Shown: one piece after another, positions 25,005-32,096 of the stretch
Layout of the letters: each line of letters begins with the position of its first letter
How positions within the stretch are numbered: the stretch's first letter is position 1
Assembly (NCBI GenBank): GCA_015709495.1
Contig: CP054189.1
Coordinates: 2,604,001 to 2,668,000 of the forward strand
DNA length: 64,000 nt
Direction: 5' to 3'
Origin: Chthonomonadaceae bacterium
GTDB taxonomy: Bacteria > Armatimonadota > Fimbriimonadia > Fimbriimonadales > Fimbriimonadaceae
The notes under the pieces: generated by a model
The model's input: the letters and a program-made list of their open reading frames with translations, nothing else
Told to the model about the DNA's origin: nothing
Databases searched by the model: none
Program-made: the position numbers and the translations under genes

Positions 25005-26130
25005 CGTCCTTGCCTTGCCGGAGCCCCCGTGATTCTAAGTGCGACATCGCCAGGCCCACCGAGACCGTATAGGCTTCTTGCCGGTTCACGATGTTCGTAA
25101 ACGCCTCCTTGCTGAACTTGCCGACCATCCCCGCAAACGGTCGAGCCCGCTCCACGCGGAGGCCGACGGTCCTTTGTACATATTCGGCAAATCCCCGCAA
25201 TCCCCCCAGCCCCCCGCACAGAATCACGTGGTCGAGGATGCCCGCATAGCTTCGTTCGGGGTGCAAGGACCGGAAGTACCTGAGCAACCGGACAAACTCG
25301 GTATGGAGCTTGTCGACTTCCGAATGCACGCTGACCCTCGCGGGAAGGCCCTCGACCTCGACATGGAGGACCCCGTTCTCGTCGAGTTCAGTGAGTTCTG
25401 CTCCGAGAAGCTCCTCAGCGCGTTCTTGGGGAATTCCGAGTTCGAGGGATACGGCCCGCGCGATGCGTTCCGAGCCAAACCGAATGCTCCGCATGAATTG
25501 CAGGCGCTGGTTCTGCACGACGTACATGTGCGCGTTGTTGCTGCCCATGTCAATGATCGTAAGCGATGCGTCGCGCCACAATGCGGAACGCTGATTCAGA
25601 TTGCGCTCGACGACTCGCAAAAGCGCAGAGGCCTCGAGTTCGGCAGAGATAGGTTCGATCCCCGCATACTCCAGAACTTCGGCGCGGGAATCTACGATTG
25701 CCTTGGGAACCGCAAACACGAGGGACGGACCTGTCTCCGATCCGACGGGCACGTCGGGCTTCGAGGCCTCGATGTAGGCAGTTTCGACCGAAAACGGGAT
25801 ATGCCGCTTGACCTTGTACCTCGCCGCCTCTCTCAGGTCTTGGCCCTGAAGTGAAGGCAGCGAAACCCATCTTAGGGTCGCAAGTTGGCTAGGAATTGAG
25901 AATACGGCCGAATGCAAGGGGATTCCGGCCTCTTCCAGATGCTTCGTGAGCCTAGCAGCGAGTGGTTTCGGAGACGTTACGACCCCTTCTTCGACGATTC
26001 CTGGGTCGAATTCGAGCAGGCCCGCCGCCTGGATGTCCACCCGCCCGGCCGACCGCCGTAGGCTCAGAGTCTTGACGACTCGGCTTCCAAAGTCAATGCC
26101 AAGCCCAAATTCCTCAAGGGAGTGAATCAC
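24967..26130 (-). CDS. pilM: Type IV pilus actin-like protein PilM
   Basis: 387 aa cytoplasmic actin-fold ATPase recruiting PilN. Phosphate-1 FGLGIDFGSRVVKTLSL and phosphate-2 TIIDMGSNNAHMYV are seen, then the adenosine motif HVILCGGLGGLRGF. Also present are the typical VSLPSLQGQDLREAARYKVKRHIPFS block and the closing YTVSVGLAMSHL. The GTG at 26130-26128 is chosen because it places the protein directly before GLGIDFG; AGGAG lies 11 bases upstream. An in-frame extension to 26241 would encode low-complexity Arg-rich residues overlapping the HD-GYP gene and is not believed. Confidence 0.93.
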   Translation of the reverse strand: MIHSLEEFGLGIDFGSRVVKTLSLRRSAGRVDIQAAGLLEFDPGIVEEGVVTSPKPLAARLTKHLEEAGIPLHSAVFSIPSQLATLRWVSLPSLQGQDLREAARYKVKRHIPFSVETAYIEASKPDVPVGSETGPSLVFAVPKAIVDSRAEVLEYAGIEPISAELEASALLRVVERNLNQRSALWRDASLTIIDMGSNNAHMYVVQNQRLQFMRSIRFGSERIARAVSLELGIPQERAEELLGAELTELDENGVLHVEVEGLPARVSVHSEVDKLHTEFVRLLRYFRSLHPERSYAGILDHVILCGGLGGLRGFAEYVQRTVGLRVERARPFAGMVGKFSKEAFTNIVNRQEAYTVSVGLAMSHLESRGLRQGKDDATREFVWARAS

Positions 26131-26146
26131 CGGGCCGAAGCTCCTC

Positions 26147-27790
26147 TCACGCCGCCTCCGCCTCCTCTTCCGTCCAGTAGTGCGCGTAGAGGTCCTGCAT
26201 CCGAGACGAGTTGAGCAGGTCGCGCAGGGACTCGACGACAACCGGATCGAACTGGCTTCCTGCCCCTCGACTGAATTCGGACATTACTGTATGGCGGTCC
26301 ATGACGCCACGGTACGGCCTACGCGAGCTCATCGCGTCGAAGGCGTCCGCCACACACACGATCCTGAGCGAAAGCGGCAGTTCACCGCCTTTGAGACCGT
26401 CAGGATAGCCGCTACCATCGAGCTTCTCGTGGTGGTTGCGGATGATCATCAGCACACCTTCGGAAAGCGCGAGCGGCCTACAAATCTCGTACCCGATAAC
26501 AGGGTGCGTCTTCATGATCTCGAACTCATCGTCGGTGAGCCTGCCGCGCTTGTTCAGAATCGCGTCGGGCACGCCGATCTTCCCAATGTCGTGGAGTACG
26601 GTCCCAACCCTTAGTTCTTCCAATGCCTCGGGTCCGAATCCGAGCCGCTCGGCGATGAGCAGAGAGACCTCGCAGACCCTTTGGGAGTGGCCCCTCGTGT
26701 ACTCGTCCCGAGCTTCAAGGGCGGTCGCGAGACTCTGCATCGTCCGAACGAAAGTTGAATGTTGCCTCTCGTCCGACCTCGCGTTCGAAACCGCCACCGC
26801 GACGAGCGCGGCGAAGGTCCGGAGGAGCTCCATGTCGTCGGCTGTGAACGAGTCGGCTTTGTGGGTGCTCAACAACGTCATGACGCCCAGCACTTGCTCT
26901 TCCGCCGAGCGGCCCGGCGTCGACGACCCGCGCGTGAGCAAAGGAACCGAAATCGCTGCCGTCACCCCTTCGGTAACGCCGTCGAACCCGCTCTGGTCTT
27001 CGTTCTTGTCAGTGACGGAGACGGGCTGGCCCATCTTGGCGACGTACCCGGAAAGGCCAAACCCAAAATCGAGTTCTTGCGGGAAATCGAACTCGCCGTG
27101 GGGAGAATACGCGACCTCGGTGATGAGGGGACCTTTGGACTCATCGTCGCTGAGCATGATGTAGCCGCAGCTCGCTCCCGCCTCGACGACCGCGGCCTTG
27201 ACGGTGAGCTCCATCGTAGCGCGCAGATCTTGACTCTCCGCAAAGGCGAGCCCTACCCGCTGGACCGCATGAAGGCGCTGGTCCCTGCGAGAGAGGTTCA
27301 CTTCGCGCCGTTGCGCCTTCGAGAGACCGGCGGCAAACGCCCCAGCGACGACGACGGCCCCAAAGGACATCGCCAAGGAGACCCAGGTGTGGTTGGCCAG
27401 CATGTTGAACGCAAGGCAAGCAGCGGCCGTCCAGCCCGAAAGCGAAAAGATCCTCCGCAAGTCATGGTGGACCAACGAATCGGCGATGATGAGCGGGATG
27501 CTTAGAAGCCACAAGTTGTGAGAGGCGACGCTCGGTACGAGCAAGGTCGCCATGATGGCGAGCGCATCCAAATACGCTACTGAGTTTCGAGCCGACGCGA
27601 TGAACTTGAACCGGGACTCAATCGACTCCGATGCGACAAAAAGGATGTTTGAGATTACCGCTGCGCCTATGGCGAACAACCAAACCGACGACCGAAGCTC
27701 CTCGATCGTGATCAACCCGGCGACGCCAATGAGGCACCACCGGACCAACGCGGCCCCACGAATCCAATTCAAATCCTTCATGCCTCTCAT
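26147..27790 (-). CDS. Membrane GAF-HD-GYP protein, putative c-di-GMP phosphodiesterase
   Basis: 547 aa. The N-terminal half of the first 180 residues is hydrophobic with about five or six helices. A GAF domain follows (LAFAESQDLRATMELTV to VAVSNAR). The C-terminal HD-GYP domain has RGHSQRVCEVSLLIAERLG, HDIGKIGVPD (HD pair), NHHEKLDGSGYPDGL (GYP) and ADAFDAMSSRRPYR. This is the signature of c-di-GMP-specific phosphodiesterases. The start overlaps the PilX-like stop by ATGA (27790-27787), fixing it. Being embedded in the pilus operon ahead of pilM, it most likely tunes pilus assembly. Confidence 0.92.
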   Translation of the reverse strand: MRGMKDLNWIRGAALVRWCLIGVAGLITIEELRSSVWLFAIGAAVISNILFVASESIESRFKFIASARNSVAYLDALAIMATLLVPSVASHNLWLLSIPLIIADSLVHHDLRRIFSLSGWTAAACLAFNMLANHTWVSLAMSFGAVVVAGAFAAGLSKAQRREVNLSRRDQRLHAVQRVGLAFAESQDLRATMELTVKAAVVEAGASCGYIMLSDDESKGPLITEVAYSPHGEFDFPQELDFGFGLSGYVAKMGQPVSVTDKNEDQSGFDGVTEGVTAAISVPLLTRGSSTPGRSAEEQVLGVMTLLSTHKADSFTADDMELLRTFAALVAVAVSNARSDERQHSTFVRTMQSLATALEARDEYTRGHSQRVCEVSLLIAERLGFGPEALEELRVGTVLHDIGKIGVPDAILNKRGRLTDDEFEIMKTHPVIGYEICRPLALSEGVLMIIRNHHEKLDGSGYPDGLKGGELPLSLRIVCVADAFDAMSSRRPYRGVMDRHTVMSEFSRGAGSQFDPVVVESLRDLLNSSRMQDLYAHYWTEEEAEAA

Positions 27791-28830
27791 GGCCAAAAAC
27801 CGGGAAGTTTGTACTTGGGTCCCTCTTCGGGATTGTCGGCAATGAATCTGTCAAACCCGATGGTAAATGGATCTGTAACGTCGAGCTTGTCGTAGGTTAC
27901 AGCCACCCCCGGCTCGAGCTTGACGGACAGGCCGCCGTCAATCACCAGCTTCCCGGATGAGCAAAGAACGCCCACGATGTTCGAGGTCCACCCCTTGGCG
28001 CGAATCTCTCCTCCCGCAAGGAACACAACCCGACTGTTCTTATCCGCATACGATGTGTCAGCATCGAACTGAATGTGGCCCTTAGCCGCGATGGTCCCCT
28101 TGCCCGCAATCGCCCCCGACATGTTAAAATCCCCGTTGACGTAAACGACTTCATAGTCCTTCGCAAACGTAAAGCCAACATAACTACCTCCAGAAATCGT
28201 CCGGTCGGCGACATCTTTGTATAGGCTGATGTCAAGGGGTGGAATACCCCGCTCCTGTCGGTTCGTTTGGATTCCAGAAGTCGCAGTCACCCCTGGATTG
28301 GAAACGGTGGAGGTCGACCTGAGCGTACCGTTGACTGATAACCATCCAGTACCAAGGATTTTTCCTTCATTCCAAAGGTCGCACTTATTGAGCGCGGAAC
28401 CAATCGTGATGGTCTCGGTTACGTTTAGGTCCTTCATCGTCGTCAGCCCGTACGCAAAAGGACTCTCAAGGTACGGGCGGGGCACGACCTTCCGGCCGTA
28501 CTCGATCTTTCCGTTGACCAGGCCGGTACCGCTAACCAGAATCGAGTCTTTGACCGACCCGGAGTTGTCGGTCATCGTCACGTTCCACGTGCTACCGTTT
28601 ACGGCCACAGTAATCGAAATCGCGCTCAGTTCTCGTTCGCCTGCTGCGAACTCGGAGATCACCTTGTTGACGACGGCGTCGAAGGAAGCGTTGACTATGT
28701 GATTCCGCTCCGAGAGCCGCTGTCTTTGAACTTCTTGTGTCACGCTTCCCACCGTAGCGAGAATCACCGTTGTTGCGGCGATGCTCGTCAACAAAGTGAA
28801 CAGGAGCGCGCTGCCTCGTCGTTTCTTCAT
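27787..28830 (-). CDS. PilX-like exported pilus-associated protein
   Basis: 347 aa. A basic N-terminus (MKKRRGSALLFTLLT) leads into one hydrophobic helix, as in PilX or GspK minor pilins but without the strict FTLVE signature. The long remainder is beta-rich with NGDFNMSGAIAGKGTIAAKGHIQFDAD and VVFLAGGEIRAKG, the repeated Gly-rich turns of polymer-forming or DUF7305-like domains. The ATG at 28830 is chosen: GGAGG lies 5 bases before it and ATGA overlaps the upstream stop. A role at the pilus tip or in priming is inferred from position. Confidence 0.7.
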   Translation of the reverse strand: MKKRRGSALLFTLLTSIAATTVILATVGSVTQEVQRQRLSERNHIVNASFDAVVNKVISEFAAGERELSAISITVAVNGSTWNVTMTDNSGSVKDSILVSGTGLVNGKIEYGRKVVPRPYLESPFAYGLTTMKDLNVTETITIGSALNKCDLWNEGKILGTGWLSVNGTLRSTSTVSNPGVTATSGIQTNRQERGIPPLDISLYKDVADRTISGGSYVGFTFAKDYEVVYVNGDFNMSGAIAGKGTIAAKGHIQFDADTSYADKNSRVVFLAGGEIRAKGWTSNIVGVLCSSGKLVIDGGLSVKLEPGVAVTYDKLDVTDPFTIGFDRFIADNPEEGPKYKLPGFWP

Positions 28831-29501
28831 CCGTTCCTCCAACACACAACGCGGGTGACGCTATAAGCGTAGCTCTCGTTACTCGTCGCATCGGACACCG
28901 TGCGGTTTCGTCCTGCTGCCGACGAAGCGGAGATCGTGTAAGTCACGGTCTTGGCGGCGGTGTCGACTTTGAAAACCAGCTCCGTCAGTAGGTGAAACTT
29001 GTTGTTCGAGGAACCGTAGTAGCGGCTCCAATTCAAGTCGAGGTCGCTAGCCGTGGGAACCGAATCATCGGTTCGGACGGCCTTGTTCGGGTCGATCCCG
29101 ACAAGGGCGGTCTTGGAGAGGACTCCGCCGAGCCTGCCCAAGACGTACCAGACACGCTTTCCGGCCGAGTAGGATGCCTTGCGGTAAGTCGTGACCGAAT
29201 CCAGATCGTACGCGTCGGCGTTTCCGTCGCCTTGCCGGTCGTACACCGTCGCAGGCATCGTACACTTGAGATATACATATTTGCCCGAGGGGACAAGTTC
29301 GCAATTGATCGCCGACTGGACGGTCGCTTCGATGTCTTGCGCGACGGCGGTTGCTTGCCGAACGGCCTCTGCGCGAGCAAAGGCGTGACCCATCCTGACG
29401 ACTACGAAGCCGTACACGCCGACGCTTGTGGCCACAACAATGCCGGTCAGCGCCGAGGCAAGCGCCACTTCGACCAACGTCACGCCTCTTCTGCGCTTCA
29501 T
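28827..29501 (-). CDS. Prepilin-type minor pseudopilin (PilW/GspJ-like)
   Basis: 224 aa from ATG at 29501. Leader KRRRG then VTLVEVALASALTGIVVATSVG: Glu5 is present and the usual Phe at +1 is replaced by Val. The remainder (TYRKASYSAGKRVWYVLGRLGG, TELVFKVDTAAKTVTY) is beta-rich, as in GspJ/PilW. It overlaps its neighbours by ATGA at both ends. The 25 residues of open frame ahead of the ATG are Arg-rich and lie in the upstream gene, so they are not used. Confidence 0.85.
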   Translation of the reverse strand: MKRRRGVTLVEVALASALTGIVVATSVGVYGFVVVRMGHAFARAEAVRQATAVAQDIEATVQSAINCELVPSGKYVYLKCTMPATVYDRQGDGNADAYDLDSVTTYRKASYSAGKRVWYVLGRLGGVLSKTALVGIDPNKAVRTDDSVPTASDLDLNWSRYYGSSNNKFHLLTELVFKVDTAAKTVTYTISASSAAGRNRTVSDATSNESYAYSVTRVVCWRNG

Positions 29502-29968
29502 TCCCCTTGCCTCACCTGAGCTGTGATTGTCAGGGACTTGGCTCCTGCGGAAGCGTAGGTTGCTCCCCCTTCCCACGTTCCTGTGACCACCACCTGGAAC
29601 AGTTTCGGCGCGCCGGACACCGAAGTGATAGTTCGAGTGACAGTGACCTTGTCCGCGATCGGGATCGACGACATGACGAGCGCATCGGTCGCGAGGGATA
29701 CCCCGGAGGCATTGGCTAGCTTGCCCCCGTTGGTGTAGGTGACGGTGCGAGTCGAAGGAGTCACACCCCCCATCTTCGCAGCGGCACGGGCGGCTTCGAG
29801 TTCGTTTTTCATGGCCGCGTGCACAACCGCTCGCTTTCGGGCGATTTCAGCCCGCTTCGCTGTGTACACCGTCGAGCCGATAAGACCCGAGGCCGCTGCG
29901 CCGAGAAATACGGCGGCGACCAGCAATTCTGCCAGCGTCGTTCCCCTGCGACGATTCCGCCCACTCAC
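29498..29968 (-). CDS. Prepilin-type minor pseudopilin (GspI/PilV-like), first gene of the pilus operon
   Basis: 156 aa from a GTG start (AGGA three bases upstream). Prepilin leader RRRG then TTLAELLVAAVFLGAAASGLIG: Glu5 is present, and Thr replaces Phe at the processing site. Mature residues carry many small amino acids and a C-terminal beta segment (PKLFQVVVTGTWEGG). Its order before the PilW-like and PilX-like genes and its length match GspI/PilV. It starts the continuous minus-strand run down to pilC. Three direct repeats lie just upstream. Confidence 0.82.
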   Translation of the reverse strand: MSGRNRRRGTTLAELLVAAVFLGAAASGLIGSTVYTAKRAEIARKRAVVHAAMKNELEAARAAAKMGGVTPSTRTVTYTNGGKLANASGVSLATDALVMSSIPIADKVTVTRTITSVSGAPKLFQVVVTGTWEGGATYASAGAKSLTITAQVRQGE

Positions 29969-29972
29969 ATTC

Positions 29973-30045
29973 CTATATCGGCAGATTCCCGATGAGCCTT
30001 ATCGGTAACTCGCTCGGTATTTCGCTTTTGGAGGCTTATCGGCAA
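29973..30045. repeat. Three direct repeats upstream of the pilus operon
   Basis: Copies of a TATCGG core occur at 29976-29981, 30000-30005 and 30037-30042, each preceded by CT or CTT; the second and third are extended to GCTTATCGG-like forms followed by YAA. They could be sites for a regulator of the pilus operon. The rest of 29969-30148 contains no gene. Confidence 0.4.
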
Positions 30046-30148
30046 TTCAACGGGGATCGGCTTCGCCCTCGTCGTCGAGCCTGAGGGTGGAGCGGTCGAA
30101 CGTCCCGCGCACGAGGCCTCCGACGTTCTTGGGTGCCAAACTGGGGCG

Positions 30149-30904
30149 ATGGTCGAAACTCAGGGCTTGGGGAAGGTGTTTTTCGATGGCAAGGGCAACC
30201 GCGTCGAAGCCGTAAGGGACGTGTCGCTCCGCGTTCGGCCTGGTCAGATTCTCGGCTTGTTGGGAGTCAACGGAGCGGGCAAGACGACCCTACTTCGGAT
30301 GCTCTCGACGGTGTTAGAACCAACCTCAGGCGCCGCGGCCGTCGCCGGTTACGACGTGGCCTCCGACCCCGAGAAGGTCCGGGCGAGCATCGGCTTCATG
30401 AGCGCCTCAACCGCGCTCTACGGCAGGCTCTCCCCCCTCGAACTCCTGAAGTACTTCGGACAACTGTACGGTCTCGGCGGTTCGACTTTGCGGAACCGGA
30501 TCGATACGCTCGTCGAGCAACTTGGCATCGGCGAGTTTGCGGATCGCCTCTGCGACAGGCTCAGCACCGGCCAGAAGCAACGAGTCTCCATCGCCCGCAC
30601 CATGCTGCATGAACCCCCAGTTCTGTTCTTCGATGAGCCGACCAGCGGCCTTGACGTTCTCACCAGCCAGACGGTTCTCGGATTCATCGAACGATCGCGC
30701 GACGAAGGTAAGACCGTTGTCTTTTGCTCGCACATCATGAGCGAAGTCGAGCGGTTGTGCGACCCGATCGCGATCATCCACAACGGGAGTATTCGGGGCG
30801 AGGGTTCGCTCGCTGAAATCCTCGACCAAACGAACGCATCGTCGTTGGAAAGGGCGTTTCTCCATCTCGCCGAGTCGCCTGAGGCCGTCGAGGTGGCGTC
30901 GTGA
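30149..30904 (+). CDS. ABC transporter ATP-binding protein (NatA-like)
   Basis: 251 aa. Walker A LLGVNGAGKTTL, ABC signature LSTGQKQRVSIA, Walker B VLFFDEPTSGLD and an H-loop SHIMSEVERL are all intact. The short spacing and C-terminal helical tail match the NatA subfamily, which pairs with a NatB-type permease. The stop overlaps the next gene's GTG by 4 bases, so the two form one operon. The substrate is not inferable; NatAB of Bacillus exports sodium, but homologues export diverse molecules. Confidence 0.93.
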   Translation: MVETQGLGKVFFDGKGNRVEAVRDVSLRVRPGQILGLLGVNGAGKTTLLRMLSTVLEPTSGAAAVAGYDVASDPEKVRASIGFMSASTALYGRLSPLELLKYFGQLYGLGGSTLRNRIDTLVEQLGIGEFADRLCDRLSTGQKQRVSIARTMLHEPPVLFFDEPTSGLDVLTSQTVLGFIERSRDEGKTVVFCSHIMSEVERLCDPIAIIHNGSIRGEGSLAEILDQTNASSLERAFLHLAESPEAVEVAS

Positions 30905-32094
30905 GTCCCCTCTGGACCGTTTGCTGGAAGGAGGTCCGAGAGATGGCGCGGGATAAGCGCGTCGTGTACTCGGCAATCCTCGGCCCCGTTATCTTGATCT
31001 TCCTGTTCCTGTTCTTGTTCGGGTTCCTGAAGGAAACCGTCACGAAGCCGAAGTCGCAGACGCTCCACGTCGTCTCAGGGCGGAGCGACAACCTATTTGT
31101 GGAGGCATTGCGGAAGAGCGGGACGCTCGACATCCGAGAGGTTGACTCCGTGGAAGAGGGTCGCAAACTGCTTTCTGCGGGGAAAGCGAAGGTCGTGCTC
31201 CTTCCCCCCGAAGACTTCGATGCCGAGCTTGCGGCGGGCCAGACCGTCACGGTCGAAGCGCTCTTCGACCCCGACCAGCAGGCCTCTGAAATCGTCCTGG
31301 CAATGCTTGAAAAGACGGTCTCGGCAGCCTCCCGCGAAGCTGCGGGGAGAATTTTGGAAACACAAGGCTTGCCCAAGGAACTTGCCGATCCGATCCGGTT
31401 GGAACGAAAGCCGATCAAGGTCGAAAAGGAAGAGTTCGGTTCCTTTTTGGCCGGGCTCCTCCCGTACCTGATCGTGATCTGGGCCTTCTACGGAGGGTTC
31501 AGCGTAGCCAGCGACCTCGTGGCGGGCGAAAAGGAGCGGTCCACCCTCGAAACACTGCTCATCAGCCCCGTTGCGCGCAACCACCTCGTGGGCGGGAAGT
31601 TCGTCGCGCTATGGATCCTTTGCTTCGTGAGCAGCATCGTGTCGGTGTTGGCCGTCGTCTTGGCTGCGATTACCCCGATTCCGCTCGTGCAGTCGATGTT
31701 CCCCCAAGGGATCCCTCTCTCGCCGCTCTCGGTCGTTGCGATCGTGACCGTGCAGGTGCCGCTTGCAGCAGCCTTCGCCGGGGTGCTGCTCGCGGTGAGC
31801 GTCTTTGCGAGAAACATGCGCGAGGCTCAAAGCTATCTCAGCCTGCTCAGCTTCGTTGTGCTGATGCCCGCGCTCTTCAGCCAGTTCATCGGCTATACGA
31901 GCTTTGCCAAAGCTCTTTGGGTCTCATTGGTTCCGATCCTCAACAGCGCTACCGTCTTGCGAGAAGGGATGCTCGGCAACTTCTCACTCGTTCCGTATCT
32001 GTTGACGATGGGGGTCAATGTCGCCCTGGCGGCCGCGTCGCTCATCGCCTGCACGACGATGTTTCGGAAAGAGCGGATCGTCTGGCGTGTTTAG
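30901..32094 (+). CDS. ABC transporter permease (NatB-like, DUF3526/ABC-2 type)
   Basis: 397 aa from a GTG. The first helix (VILIFLFLFLFGFL, about residues 26-40) is followed by a large extracytoplasmic domain (about 45-185), then five C-terminal helices including SIVSVLAVVLAAITPI and LSLLSFVVLMPALF. This is the ABC-2 layout of NatB: one N-terminal helix, a long ectodomain, then the permease core. The core contains KERSTLETLLISPVARNHLVGGKF, the coupling region typical of the family. It ends 2 bases before the convergent fliD stop. Confidence 0.92.
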   Translation: MSPLWTVCWKEVREMARDKRVVYSAILGPVILIFLFLFLFGFLKETVTKPKSQTLHVVSGRSDNLFVEALRKSGTLDIREVDSVEEGRKLLSAGKAKVVLLPPEDFDAELAAGQTVTVEALFDPDQQASEIVLAMLEKTVSAASREAAGRILETQGLPKELADPIRLERKPIKVEKEEFGSFLAGLLPYLIVIWAFYGGFSVASDLVAGEKERSTLETLLISPVARNHLVGGKFVALWILCFVSSIVSVLAVVLAAITPIPLVQSMFPQGIPLSPLSVVAIVTVQVPLAAAFAGVLLAVSVFARNMREAQSYLSLLSFVVLMPALFSQFIGYTSFAKALWVSLVPILNSATVLREGMLGNFSLVPYLLTMGVNVALAAASLIACTTMFRKERIVWRV

Positions 32095-32096
32095 CC

